Assembly (NCBI RefSeq): GCF_904849725.1
Contig: NC_058524.1
Coordinates: 355,195,823-355,259,822 of the forward strand
Direction: 5' to 3'
DNA from: Hordeum vulgare subsp. vulgare
Lineage: Eukaryota; Streptophyta; Magnoliopsida; Poales; Poaceae
Length of the DNA stretch: 64,000 nucleotides
Position 1 is the first letter of the stretch, and each line of letters opens with the position of its first letter. Position numbers and translations under genes: made by a program. The notes under the pieces are model-generated. The model saw nothing but the letters and a program-made list of their open reading frames with translations, did no database searches and had not been told where the DNA came from. Below are positions 46,345 through 58,343 of the stretch, piece by piece.

Positions 46345-46910
46345 CTAAGATCGAATCACGACGTGTGTCGGCCGCGTGTGTGTGTCAGTGGCAAGCTCAA
46401 TTTTTGATGACTGTTATTTCATGTCACTTGATTTCAACCATGTCATCTAATTCTAAATCTTTGCACAATGTGATAGCACCTCATAACATGATTTTTTGTA
46501 ATTGTCTCTCTCTGTGAGCTTTATGGATGGGTTAGGTGTAAACCGTTGGGCTATTCCATTTCTTACATGACTTAATTACCTGAAAAAAAGTGGTATAAGA
46601 CTAAAATTCATGCAAAAACAAATATAGAACTTTCTTACATGACTTAATTCCTTGGGAAAAATAATGCACGAGGTGGTATTTTTGCATGAAGAGATTAACA
46701 AAAAAAGTAACTTGTGATGACAACTCAACCCCCACATTACAAGCACACGGGAAAATAGAGAAACAAGATTACTACTTGTGATGACAACAGCTATTGCATG
46801 GATGTAACCAAGGGTTGGAAGGAGGTGATAAAAAAGTTATGAGTACAAAAAGTGATAACCAAAATTATTACATGCAACTAAAAATCCAAAAAAATAAAAA
46901 AAGTTAGTAA
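46345..46910 (+). other. Spacer between the CACTA genes, 3' of transposase
   Basis: AT-rich non-coding sequence follows the transposase stop. It presumably includes the transposase 3' UTR and terminator. I see no distinct poly(A) signal that I would assign with confidence. Confidence 0.4.
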
Positions 46911-47022
46911 TGGCGCATCAGGAGAAGGTGCGCCATTGCTATCTCGGTGCTTATAGCGCACCCCTAAAAGGTGCGCCACCGATATACCAATTTTTATGGC
47001 GCACCCCTAAAAGGTGCGCCAT
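46911..47022 (+). repeat. Internal CACTA hairpin array (three units)
   Basis: Three GGCGCAYC/GGTGCGCC hairpins, two with the identical spacer CCTAAAA. They lie between the transposase and the second gene, about 5 kb from the left end. No CACTA-type TIR borders the array on either side, so it is not simply the end of another element. Confidence 0.8.
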
Positions 47023-49044
47023 TGCTAATCCTCCCCCGTATTACTCCTTCCCCTTCTTTCATTCCCTCCCCCTCACCCGTCTCTCCCCCGCATCTCCACT
47101 CCAACCGCATCGATCGCACCGCACACCCCTCCCTCCCTCCAATCTCCCCTCCCTCCACCCAGCGCCGGTGACCGCGCGCGGTGACGAGGTGGGCATGGTA
47201 GCGACCGTTGGAGGGACCCTCTCCTGCACCTCTCTCTCTCTCTCTCACGAGTCACCAACAGAGGAGCGGCGGCGGCGTCCGGCGGCGAGCGTCGAGGTGT
47301 GGCCCCTCTCCTCCCTATCTCTCTCTCCGTCTCTTCCTCTTGGAGCTCCCCCTGCCCCATCTCCCTTGGATGTCTCCATGGATGACTAACGGCGGCGACG
47401 GTGGACACCCTCTCTCCCTCCCTTGGTTACCCCCCTCTCCTCCCTGATCTCCTTTTCCTCTCTAACATGCAGCACAAAGGAGGCTAGGACCAAGTGGCAG
47501 GCCGGTGACCAGCGACACCTATGTATTCTTTGCTGTCGATTCCTCCCTAGGTACGACCCTACCTCATTCTCGTCTGTTTGTCGAAAATTTCTGTAAATCT
47601 CGGTTTCCTTCAAAATTGTACATCTCATATATAGACAGAAAATTTGTAGTATTGTAAGCTTGCAACTTTAGCATACATGATTTTTTGTTTGATATGTCGG
47701 GTGAGGTTGGGTTTTGGGATGAAAATGGTTGGATGTTCATCCAAGGGTTTAGAAAGGTGACTCAGATTCGAGCATAATTCAGGCAACTTATGAGTGTGTT
47801 ACATCCTGATATTGGCTTCAAATTATATAATCTTATTTTTTTCGTTTTGGATTGTTGCTTTGGGTTCCCTGTGGCCGAGTGTCATGGTTTTAGAGATAAC
47901 ATGTGTCCCATGAGCCTAGGATTCATCCAGGATTCCTTGTAGAACTGATTTCCATTCCAAATCTGACTAGGACATCAGTCACATTCCTTGTAGCACTCAA
48001 TTCTATTCCAAATCTGACTCAGATAACAGGTGTCTCATGAGCCAAAATATGCTTTGGAATGAATATCGCTTAATTAGATACTGCTACACTACAAGTCTAC
48101 AACATGTTGGGCTAAATATGCTACTAAATATTCTGTATTAGTTCAAGTATCATGCATACTGAATATTAGCGAATAATTACCATTTGCTACTTTAAGTATC
48201 ATGATTGAGCGACCATTTGCTACACTACAAGTCTACAACATGTCGGCCTAAATATGTTACTAAATATTCTGTATTAGTTTGGGATGAGAATATAGCTTTC
48301 AGTCATCTAATTACCATTCAGTAACCTTTCTTGCTCATGCCACTTTGTATTTATATGAAATTCTAATGTTACATTAGACAAAATGGATGGGCGTGAAAAT
48401 ACATGTCGTCAATAGTTTAGAAAGTTACATGCATAGATGATCAGTACAGCTAGCCGAGAATTCCTTTTGAATAACTTCATCACGAGGGTTGATGCTTGTG
48501 CAGGGACAAATAGTTACCCCTTTCTCCTGAAATGTTGATTAATTTCCGTTTCGGTTGATAATGGGGAACTCCTAGGTCAAGAAAATTAGCAAAGTTCATG
48601 CCCAATTTTCTTGACCTAGTAGGTGCCCGATTCTCAACCGAAACAAAAATTTCGGTGTGCTCTGTTGCAGTAGTTCTGCTTTGCTAAGTTAGGCCATTTC
48701 CTAAAAAATAAGTTATGGTTTGGTGGAACCTAAATTTAGCCTAACCAGATTTTAGAGGGAACGATGCCACTGTCTAGTAACTTCACCGTATTTCATGCAA
48801 GTCCTTATTAGTCGTAGCAGGTGATCTGCAGTGTACATTATTTAGACTGCTTTCCTTTTATTACGGTAATAGTTAATTATTTAACTGACCTTGTACTAGA
48901 CACTTTTTGGGAAAACAAGGTTTCCTGTTAATGTAACAAGAGGACTAGTTGTATTCTCACTTTTCCTCTAAATCTGAGAAGAATAGATACTACCCTGATC
49001 TCATCCAATAAATCTAGTAGCCTTTTTTCCTATTTAGAGCGAAT
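47023..49044 (+). other. Upstream region of the second CACTA gene
   Basis: A pyrimidine-rich block (47040-47480, with a CT microsatellite near 47230-47250) is followed by AT-rich, probably intronic sequence. Frames in the CT-rich block (for example 46910-47389) are low-complexity and unsupported. A strong hairpin at 48546-48645 is listed separately. Confidence 0.5.
48529..48645 (+). promoter_or_regulatory. Leader hairpin upstream of the second CACTA gene
   Basis: GTTGATTAATTTCCG and TTTCGG are shared with the transposase leader at 42679. A perfect 16-bp stem pairs CTAGGTCAAGAAAATT (48572-48587) with AATTTTCTTGACCTAG (48604-48619) across a 16-base loop containing GCAAAGTTCATGCCC. An imperfect outer stem (about 48546-48566 with 48625-48645) extends it. 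Confidence 0.65.
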
Positions 49045-49984
49045 ATGGCCAACAACAATGAGGCCGGCGGTTCGGGCAAGCCATTCTGGGAGCTGTCCAA
49101 GGAGATGGAAGAAGAACATCACCGCTATGAGGACGCCGCGGAAGACACTGATCCCGACTACACAACCCCTAGTGGCGTCGGGGATGACAACACTGATGAT
49201 TCCGCCGGGGATGCCACCACTGATGATGGCAGCAAACGCACAGATGGCAGCCAACCGAAGAGGCAACGGAAGGACCGGCGCCCGAACGTGCTCGGCACCG
49301 TCAAGGAGGAATTTACTGAAGTGTCCTCCAGTGGGCATCCAATGGCGCCCAGAGAATTAGTCGGTGGGTACGCGGGACAACTCGGGTGCATTCTCCGGAG
49401 CACCGTCTTCATCGACACCGAGAACCTAAGGCATCATGACCGAGGGAATTTGCGCAACCTCCTCTTCACGAAGCTGCACGAACGATACAAGTTCCCCGGT
49501 AACATTGCAACCACACGCCTCTCAGAGAATAAAGTGAACAGTGCCACCGTCACAAAGATGAGCACGACCCTGGTTACTTGAAGAGCCGCGGTGAAGAGAA
49601 GGATTCCAAGAGTTGATAGTTATGAGAAGATCAAGGAGACAAATCCTTCAATCAGCGAAGCTGACTGCGTGGAGTTCAAGATCAAGTGCGAGAGCAACGC
49701 ATCTGCGGAATCAAGTCAGTGGGGGAAATATATGCGGGACTTGAACTTAGGGGTCCACAAACTCGGTCCCGGCGGTTACAGAGTGACGGAACCTAAATGG
49801 GATAAGGAGGACGCGGAGCGTGCCGAGCAAGGCCTACCGCCCCTCTTCAATAAATACCATGAAAAGCAGACAAGGAACTATGTCAGGGCCCGGTACAAGG
49901 TGGACCCGGTAACAAAGGAGCTTACCACGGATCCGAAGGTGAAGGAGCTTGAGCATCTTTTGGTAAGGAATACACCCCCGCGAT
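49045..49984 (+). pseudogene. Second CACTA gene (plant En/Spm transposase-like ORF2), truncated
   Basis: Met 49045 (MANNNEAGGSGKPFWELSKE) opens an acidic N-terminus, a basic KRQRKDRRPNVLG segment, then RDLNLGVHKLGPGGYRV and LPPLFNKYHEKQTRNYVRAR. This pattern fits the Ptta/En/Spm plant transposase-type ORF2 (Pfam PF03004), a probable DNA-binding partner of TNP2. An in-frame TGA at 49579 interrupts it just before RAAVKRRIPRVD. After KVKELEHLL a GTAAGG donor-like site is followed by unrelated sequence from about 49985, so the 3' part is lost. Confidence 0.78.
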
Positions 49985-52853
49985 TAGCTCATGCCATGTG
50001 TTTAGGATCAGAAACTATTCTTACCAAACCTTATGTTCACCAATTAAAAATTTTATGAGTGCTTGTGATGCTTGAAGTTATTGTTGCTTTCTTGCTTGCT
50101 TGTATGCTTGTGTTTGAATCCAATGTTACTCCTACTCTCCAAACTCAGATCCTTGCCTAATGATCATGCCATGTGCTTAGGATCAAAAACTATTTTTACC
50201 AAACCTTATGTTCACCAAAAATCATTTCTTTGATTTAAGCTTTCAAAAACCCATGAGTTGGAACTTGTACTACAAGTCCTCAAATTAGGGTATTTATTTA
50301 GCACCAATTGTTTTATTTAAAACCATTATCAAAATGGCTTCCCAAAACAACAATATTATTATTCTAAAATTTATTTTACTACTTTATTTAAATGCCTTCC
50401 TGTGAGGCCAGAAATGGTCTCTTATGAAGGGAAGTTATTTTTATTGCTTTCAAAATACTTGAGAAATTTTAGGGAAACTGAGTGGACATATCTATTCCAT
50501 ATATATGAGTTTCAACACATGGTCATGTTCAAAATATTGGGCAAAACCCTTCAAAACCCTTCCTGCCTATTGCAAGCTTTTGGAATATTTCTATAAGAAA
50601 TATTCTCCATAAATTCGTGTAAAATTCTAGCATATCACATCTGATATATGTAAAATTCCTGTAAAATTCATGTTTAATCTCAATCCAAGTTGATTTGATT
50701 CACTAAATTATTCTAAAACCATATTTGTCTAGATCCAAGTTTGAGCAACTCTATATTGCCAAGTGTCTCCCATTGTGCTCAACTTGGTGGACAAGTTATG
50801 ATACTCCAATAATGCATCCACACCAAGTGGTGCATCAAGGAGAATGGAAGAACTTGTCCCAAGGCCCTTAAAACCCTCACTGGTGATTTCTGACTTTCGG
50901 GAACTTTACATTTTAATGTTTATCCATTTGATCCCAAACTTTTTGGGCTTGCTTTAATGCTCAAAAAATGCCCCACACGAAATATTGGATTTGTGGGAAT
51001 TGATTTGAATAGTCTTGTAAGGAGAAGGCCATTTCTTCCCATTTCATGGGTTTTCCAAGTCTACATTGGAAACCTTCTCCACGAAATCCCAAATTTGGTG
51101 TCTAAGCTTATTTTCATCTAATATGATATCCTGTTAAGTTTCATACCAAGTGGAGTTCATCTGATATCCCGATCACTCATCAAACACCTTGTGTGCACTC
51201 ACCAACTTGGCTACTTTGACCCTTCCTCTATTACCCCTGAGCTTAATTTTTTACTACAACTCTCTATAGTTACCTTTCACATCCAGTAGCTTTGCCATGG
51301 CCTCTGGTCAATTATTGGAGGGTGACTCCATGTAGCTACCTCTCATTTTTACCTTGGCAGCACCATTTTTACCCCTCTTCCTACACTTCTCCTTAAGCCA
51401 AAGCCCCGACAATCTTCCAGGGCATCTCTAGAAAGCTAATGCACCATTTCAAACCAAGATATGGCAGGCTCATGTGGGGAAAATGAGAAGTACATCTGAA
51501 AGTTGATTTATGGTTGAATTGTAGCTTTGTACAGCAAGTACCAGCTACCCTCCTCTGCTTGAGCTCAAACTTGACATTATTGTAGTCCTTGCATAGCAAG
51601 GCATGTTACACAAATATTCATCTAGAGATCACTCCATTAAGTACCCTCAATTCTGGACCTAAGTTTGCTACTTCGAACTAAACCATAGTCAAAGCGCAGC
51701 CTGACCATCTTCATATACTTCCAAACTCCTCAATCTCCTTCCTCCATGTGTGCCTTACGTGTGGGACATGTTTGAATGGACATAAGGGCCCCGTAGACAC
51801 AGGTGGCCGCGGTGACCACCATTGTGGCATGCAGAAACGGTGCTTTGCACCTCGAGCTCTTGCTGTAGATCGGGTCCATCGATGGCCGCGTGTCCCAGCG
51901 TGCCAGGGGCACTCCCGTTGACAGGTCCAAGCCCTCCCCGACACCAGCTCGCCTGCAAAATGCCCCAAAATTTGTGCACATGTTCAAATACCCTAATAAT
52001 GCATCCACACCAAGTGCTGCATCAAGGAGAACATGTCCACTTGTCTAAATCCCCTCAAACCCATATATGTTGATTTAAAGAATTGGGAAATTTTGCATTG
52101 TCAAATTTCCCCAAATTGTCCTAAACTTTTTGGGAATGCTCTAATCCTCAAATAATGCCACCACGCCAAGTGGTCCATTAGGGGGAACGAATTTGCCTGA
52201 ATATATCTATAGAAAATCATTTCTGTCCATTTTCTAGGGCTTGACAAGTTTGCACTAGCAACTTTCACCACATAATCCCAAACTTGGTGATCAACCTAAT
52301 GTATAAATATGTTTCTCTCCTAATAAGTTTCATAGTAAGTTGACTCCTTTAGCTAACTTAGACGAACATCAAACACCTTCTGCCGATTCTTTTTGCTCAA
52401 TGATTGGAGGACCAGAAGTGCTCTCCTCGAGCCCAAATTTCTAGCACACATTTTATCTAGTGCCCTTCTATCTGGAGAAAAGGGCATTAGGGGGAACGAA
52501 TTTGCATGAATATATCTAGAGAAAACCATTTGTGTCCATTTCTAGGGTTTGACAAGTTTGCACTAGCAACTTACCCCAGATAATATCAAAGTTTGTGATC
52601 AACCTAATTTCTACATATGTTTCACTCATGTTAAGTTTCATAGTAAGTAGACTCCTTTAGATAGCTTAGACAACCATCAAACACATTCTACCAATTCTTT
52701 TTGCTCAATGATTGGATGACCAGAAGTTCTCTCGTTGAGCCCAAATTCCTAGCACACCTTCTAATTGTGCCCTTCTATCTCCTGTAAGAGTTCCAAGTTC
52801 ACAACTCCATTATTGGAGGGGTAAAAACCTCATTTTCCCCCCTGGGGACCCAA
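49985..52853 (+). repeat. Truncated long-LTR gypsy LTR-like block
   Basis: From about 50054 to 51966 this sequence aligns in direct orientation with 52928-54812, the first 2 kb of the LTR starting at 52854. The left edge is rearranged: CATGCCATGTGTTTAGGATC occurs at 49993 and a close copy at 50167. The rest (51967-52853) consists of diverged repeats of modules from the same LTR. I interpret it as a partial, rearranged copy of the neighbouring LTR. No gene is present. Confidence 0.65.
52176..52795 (+). repeat. 309-bp tandem duplication
   Basis: Two diverged copies begin CATTAGGGGGAACGAATTTG at 52176 and 52485. Each includes TTGACAAGTTTGCACTAGCA and GCTCAATGATTGGA. The unit resembles LTR modules near 50980-51320, so it is an internal amplification of LTR sequence. 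Confidence 0.75.
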
Positions 52854-55800
52854 TGTAACACCTTGTTTTTAACTCTCCTGGCTGATTTGGCTTACCTCAA
52901 AAATTAGGACCAATTATATTTTTTATAAGTGCTCGTGATGCTTGAAGTTATTGTTGTTTTCTCGCTTGCTTGTATGCTTGTGTTTGAATCCAATGTTCGT
53001 GCTACTCTCCAAACTCACAGCCTTGACCCAAACCCTTGCCTAATGATCATGCCATGTGTTTATGATCAGAAACTATTTTTACCAAACCTTATGTTCACCA
53101 AAAAGCATTTCTTTGATTTAAGCTTTCAAAAACCCCTGTGTTGGGACTTGTACTACAAGTCCTCAAATTAGGGAATTTATTTTGCCCCAATTATTTTACT
53201 TAAAACCCATTATCAAAATGGCTTCCCAAAACAACAATATTATTATTCTAAAATTTATTTTACTATTTTATTTAAATGCCTTCCTGTGAGGCCAGAAATG
53301 GTCTCTTATCAAGGGAAGTTATTTTTATTGCTTTCAAAATACTTGAGAAATTTTAGGGAAACTGAGTGGACATATATATCCATATATATGAGTTTCAACA
53401 CATGGTCATGTTCAAAATATTGGGCAAAACCCTTCCTTCCTATTGCAAGCTTTTGGAATATTTCTATAAGAAATATTCTCCATAAATTCCTGTAAAATTC
53501 TTGCATATCACATTTGATATATGTGATGATCTTGCCATGTTTAATCTCAATCCAAGTTGATTTGATTCACTTAATTATTCTAAAACCATATTTGCCCAGA
53601 TCGAAATTTGAGCAACTCTACATTGCCAAGTGTCTCCCATTGTGATCAAGTTTGGTGGATGTGTTCTGATACTCCAATAATGCATCCACACCAAGTGGTG
53701 CATCAAATAGAATGGAAGAACTTGTCCCAAGCCTCTCAAAACCCTTTGTGATGATTTATGACTTTGGGAAACTTTACATTTTAATGCTTTTTGGGCATGC
53801 TTTAATGCTCAAATAATGCACCCACACAAAATATTGGATTTGTGAGAATTGATTTGAATAGTTTTGTAAAAAGAAGGCCATTTCTGCCCATTTCTTGGGT
53901 TTTCCAAGTCTACATTGGAAACCTTCTCCTCCTAATCCCAAATTTGATGTCCAAGCTTATTTTCATCTATTAAAATATCCTGTTAAGTTTCATACCAAGT
54001 GGAGTTCATCTAACAGCCCTATCACTCATCAAACACCTTCTGTGCACTCACCAAAATGGCTACTTTGGCCCCTTCTAGTATTACCCTTGAGCTTAAATTT
54101 TTACCACAACTCTGCATAGTTACCTTTCACCTCCAGTAGCTTTGCGATGGCCTCTGGTCAATTATTGGAGGGTGACTCCATGTTGCTACCTTTCATTTTT
54201 TACCTTGGCAGCACCATTTTTACCCCTCTTCATATACTTCTGCTTAAGCGAAAGCCCCCACATTCTTCTAGGGCATCTTTAGCAAGCTAATACACCATTT
54301 CAAACCAAGATATGCTAGGCTCATGTGGGGAAAATGAGCAGCACATCAGAAAGTGGATTTCTGGCTTATTTTTAGCCTTGTACAACAAGTAGCAGCTACC
54401 CTCCTCTGCTTGAGCTCAAACTTGACATTATTGTAGTCCTTGCATAGCCAGGCATGTTAGACAAAGATTCATCTCGAGATCACTCCATTAAGTACCCTCA
54501 ATTCTGGCCCTAAGTTTCCTACTTCAAACAAAACCATATTCAAAGCCCAGCCTAACCATCTTCATAAACTTCCAAACTCCTCAATCTCCTTCCTTCATGT
54601 GTGCCTTACATGTGGGACATGTTTGACTGGTCATAAGGGCCCTGTAGACATAGGTGGCCGCGGTGACCACCTCTGTGGCATGCAGAAACGATGCTCTGCA
54701 CCTTGAGCTCTTGCTACAGCTCGGGTCCATCGATGGCCGCGTGTCCCAGTGCGCCAGGGCACTCCCCTTGACAGGTCCAAGCCCTCCCCGACACCATCTC
54801 GCCTCCAAAATGCCCCAGGAACGCATGTATCCCCCGTGCCTATCTTTCCCCCCTCAAGCCCCAGGGTGCCTAAGTTTCTCCCCTCTCCCCTAGACGCCTC
54901 TTGGAAGCTCTCGCTCTTCCGTGTTTCCTTTGCATCACCGGCAAAGGCCAAAGCGGCACCGGCGGCCCCTTCTTCAATTCGGGCTCCTCCTAGCTTTTCC
55001 CTCCATAGGGATGAACCAAGAGGCCTCCCTCCCCTCCACAGCTTCCCCGTGCCCCCTTCTTCCTCTAGGTGGCCGGGACCCTGCCCACTGCAGCAGTTGT
55101 CGTAGGCCTCCGCTATGGCCGAGGGCCCCCTTGCCCCGGAGCTCCCCTGCGGAGTTGACCCACTAGTCAGGTGTAGGAGGTTCCCCCCGAGCCTATGGAG
55201 GCCGAAGCGCCTCCAGGGGGAGGCTGGAGCCGGCGAAGCCAGCCCCTGCAGCGGCTGGCCCTACCGCCTGTGCGTGCTCCCAAATCGAGCGGGAGGAGGA
55301 AGATAGGCCCGACGGCCGGGGCCCGCCTCGAATACGCCTTCGGCGTGGCCTACAGCTGGCCCAAGCAAACTTTTTCTTTATCTGTGAAGTTCAAAAATCC
55401 AAATAATAATCATATGATATCCAATTTTGATGATCCAAATTCCTACAGGTTCCAAAAATCATGGCCTATCCAGATCTGTGCCTTGCACATTTTCTCCAAG
55501 GAGATTTTCTGTAGAATATTATACAAATTCAAATCTTGGTATTTCAAACCCCACCTTGAAAAAATCCTAGAGGATCCAAATCAACTCCAAATGGAGTGAT
55601 TCCAATTGCCACAGCCTTCTTATATCTTGCACTATTTTTCTAGCCTTAGTCAACATTTTTCGTTGCCTTGTTTATGTTGCACTATAATAAATAGTGCATA
55701 TTCCTATTTATTCCATACTGTAAAATCTCTAGGATATTCATGCCAACTCCAAATCTAGTGGAACAAGTTCCTGAATAATTCTAACATCATGCTCTGTTTA

Positions 55801-57606
55801 TTGAGTGTCTCCACTCATTTTTAGCAGAATGATTTCTGTAGGCTTGTTTAAGGACCACGTATTCCTCCTCTCATCCATTCAAAAATCCCTGATGATCGAA
55901 ATCTCCTATAGCAAGCTTCAGGTATTTTTCTTATGACCAGAGAGGTCCAAGAAAAATAGAACTCCCATTTATATATCACTTTTGTTTCTGCTTGCTGTGT
56001 GGCTTACTGTGATTGTTTCTGACGATAGTTGATGGAGTAGACGAAGTACTCAGAGTTGGATCGGAAGCCCTCGAAGACCCCGAGGAATTATGAGAGCAAA
56101 GGTAAGAAGCCCTTTGACCATGTCTAAGAAATACTCCTATGCATGACACATTGGTTACTTTATTCCGATGCATATAGTTAAGGTTATTCGGTGCACCCAG
56201 CATGGTGTTACCGATGGCTCCTCCGGAGCACTTGCATTTGAGCATGATCCTACAAACTATGAGGGTCACGCTGTTCATATGTTGACAAGTAGACAGTAGT
56301 GCTACGCATAGTAGAAGCATATGCATGATGATGGTAACACAAAGTTGATATCAAATGTTTTATGAAAACCACGTCGGGTGCCAGTAATGGCCGAAGGTGA
56401 TGATGTTGAGTTAGGTGACCACTTGCGAGGAAGTAGTGCACAGGGAAATATTTTTGGTGTGAGTGGTTTCAGAAACATGAATGGATTTATGATGTGTCGA
56501 CCGTCCTAACCTTACATGTGCGACCATGATGCCCCTTTATGGGACGGGGCTTTATTGATTAGTTTGGTCGGTGCTAGCAAAGAGGCCACCTTACTAGTGG
56601 CGGGAGTGATATGTGGTCACTCTCTTGACGGGGTCGTACCAGGTAGGTCGACTATGCTGTTTTTACGTGTTGCGGGCACACCGTTGGTCCCCGCATGGAT
56701 GATACGGTCCAGAGTCGGTGCTCGTAAGACGTACATCAAGTGGGCTAGGTACCAATCGAGTGGAACTCTTTGTCTAGTATCTTTGGGGGAAAGGCAATGA
56801 TCGGGTACTTACCTCGGGTATGTTATATACCGCGAGTCGTGGATGACACGGAAGTTTCCTGGATCTCGTGGGTACAACGTACAACCTCTGCAAAGTGTAA
56901 AACTATTCGGATAGCCGTTTGCATGGTCAAGGACAGTTGGGTAATCCTGCTTAAACTACATCTAGACGTTTCCGTATAAACCAAGTGTGAGTGTCTATGT
57001 TTAAAGGTGTTATCTCAGAAAGATGATATGACAAGTTCGGTTACTTGCCATATAGGGTGAACCTGTGGTGTTCAACCCTCAACAGATATGTTGAAATTTG
57101 TGACTTGTTCTTCTGAATACCATCTCGCATATGATGCATGTCCATTCAAGCAATTGATCATGTTTATTTACAATCGAAACCTGCTTTCCGCTAATGCTGC
57201 ATATTACTTTATTATTGCACCAACTGCATTATCCACATCATGGGCTGTTTACGAGTGCATTCAAAGTTCTCATTGGCTTGTCACTGGTTATTTCATTGAC
57301 CAAGTATGAGATATCAGGATATGGAGAAGAGTAAATTGGTGACGTTCCTGCGAGCTAGGGCGCTTCCTAGTTAGAATGCATGTAGGATAAGGCTAATGGC
57401 ATGGGTTCATGCTTTCGACCAATAATTCCGCTTTCAAGGCCCTATATATATGTAAGACTTGACCTCAATGGTCATTTATTGTATCAAACGGTATGTATGG
57501 ATGTGAGACTCTTGTTATTCAGTTTCCGTGTGTTTAGTGAGCATTGATCTCTGGGATCACTGAGCACGTTCATTCGGCCATCTCGAATCGTAATTCGGGG
57601 TCCCCA
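52854..57606 (+). repeat. Long LTR of a Tekay/Del-like gypsy element
   Basis: It starts TGTAACACCTTG and ends GGGGTCCCCA, a few bases before a Met-tRNA-type PBS, giving a length of 4753 bp. The 5' third repeats the block to its left. GC-rich sequence at about 54840-55340 may hold the promoter. Frames there (118 and 134 codons) show no domain. Only this LTR and part of the interior are in view, so family and completeness are open. Confidence 0.65.
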
Positions 57607-57611
57607 TAGAT

Positions 57612-57626
57612 TTGGTATCAGAGCCA
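57612..57626 (+). other. Primer-binding site of the long-LTR gypsy element
   Basis: TTGGTATCAGAGCCA, a perfect initiator-Met-tRNA-type PBS, follows the LTR end after a short spacer. Confidence 0.85.
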
Positions 57627-58079
57627 TCGTGACTTTGGGAAGCCCTTAGTTAGCACGAACGTTAGTTTGGACAAAAGTGATTTCCAAACCCTTCAAAACT
57701 ACTTACAAACTTGTATCTTTCTCACCTCTCCTAAATTTTCAAAGGAAGCAAGGTTTTTGCCTTAGCACTTCCACTCTTATTTTCTTGACACTCCTCGTAT
57801 GCTTCTTCCAAACATGCAAATGGCTGCTAGAACCCTTATGCCTGACCACGGGATTACTAAAATCCTCGTGGATAACTTGGAAGGAAGCAACCTTTCTAAT
57901 CGACCAACTGGTTACTAACGGATAAAGATGACAATGCTACGACCAGACGACACCAACAGAAGAACCTCCATGAGGGACAAGAACATCAAGACCCACAAGA
58001 TGGCGACACCCTCGACACTATTCCGGAGTGATGCCACCTTCACCTACAGTGAGCAGGACGTAATATATGCAAGGCCATG

Positions 58080-58343
58080 TGTGATAGCCTGGCTTATTAG
58101 GGATGATAGACTACTCATATCAATAAGGAATTCCTTCTTTTCCGGGAGCCCATTCAAACAGAACTCCCAGGTTAAGCGTGCTTGTCTTGGAGTAGTTCTA
58201 GGATGGGTGACCGACCGGGAAGTTCATCCCGGGTGCGCATGAGTGAGGACAAAGTGCGCAGAAAAGACTAGTATTGATACGTGGGGCCAGTCTAGATCCC
58301 GCCAGGAGTAACGACCGCCGGCGGGTGTGTCCGGGGCGTTACA
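58080..58343 (+). mobile_element. Solo LTR of Cassandra (TRIM retrotransposon)
   Basis: The 264-bp unit has TG...CA ends (TGTGATAGCC and GGGGCGTTACA) and a perfect target duplication CCATG (58075-58079 and 58344-58348). Its centre carries 5S rRNA-like sequence, the defining feature of Cassandra TRIM LTRs. No PBS or second LTR follows, so it is a solo LTR. It lies within the interior of the long-LTR gypsy element and is younger than it. Confidence 0.92.
58149..58238 (+). ncRNA. 5S rRNA-like segment in the Cassandra LTR
   Basis: The segment carries CAGAACTCC, then GGTTAAGCGTGC (58170-58181, the 5S A box with one change), then AGGATGGGTGACC (58200-58212, the C box). A-box to C-box distance is about 31 bases, as in plant 5S genes. 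The 5' end of 5S is diverged, so it is not a 5S rRNA gene proper. RNA polymerase III transcription has been reported for Cassandra 5S domains and is only a possibility here. Confidence 0.8.

Larger units (their letters stand above)
41966..49984 (+). mobile_element. CACTA (En/Spm-like) DNA transposon, right-truncated
   Basis: The left end CACTTCTAGAAAAAC (41966) is a CACTA-type terminal inverted repeat with one changed base. A subterminal hairpin array follows (42001-42352), then a transposase pseudogene (42809-46344), a second hairpin array (46911-47022) and a second gene (49045-49984). Both genes are on the plus strand. No right TIR is visible; at about 49985 the sequence changes to a long-LTR gypsy block. 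It lies next to the upstream end of the Tat antisense ORF. Confidence 0.85.

Noticed and set aside
46911..47022. Internal array as the end of a second, nested CACTA element
   Set aside because: No CACTA-type TIR borders it on either side and a CACTA gene with a related leader follows in the same orientation. Not fully excluded.
46910..47389. 159-codon frame over the internal hairpin array and CT-rich block
   Set aside because: Ser/Pro/Leu low-complexity translation of CT-rich DNA; likely promoter or 5' UTR of the second CACTA gene.
58149..58238. Possible functional 5S rRNA gene
   Set aside because: Only the internal promoter half is well conserved, there is no tandem array or 5S spacer, and it lies inside TG...CA ends with a target duplication: a Cassandra LTR.
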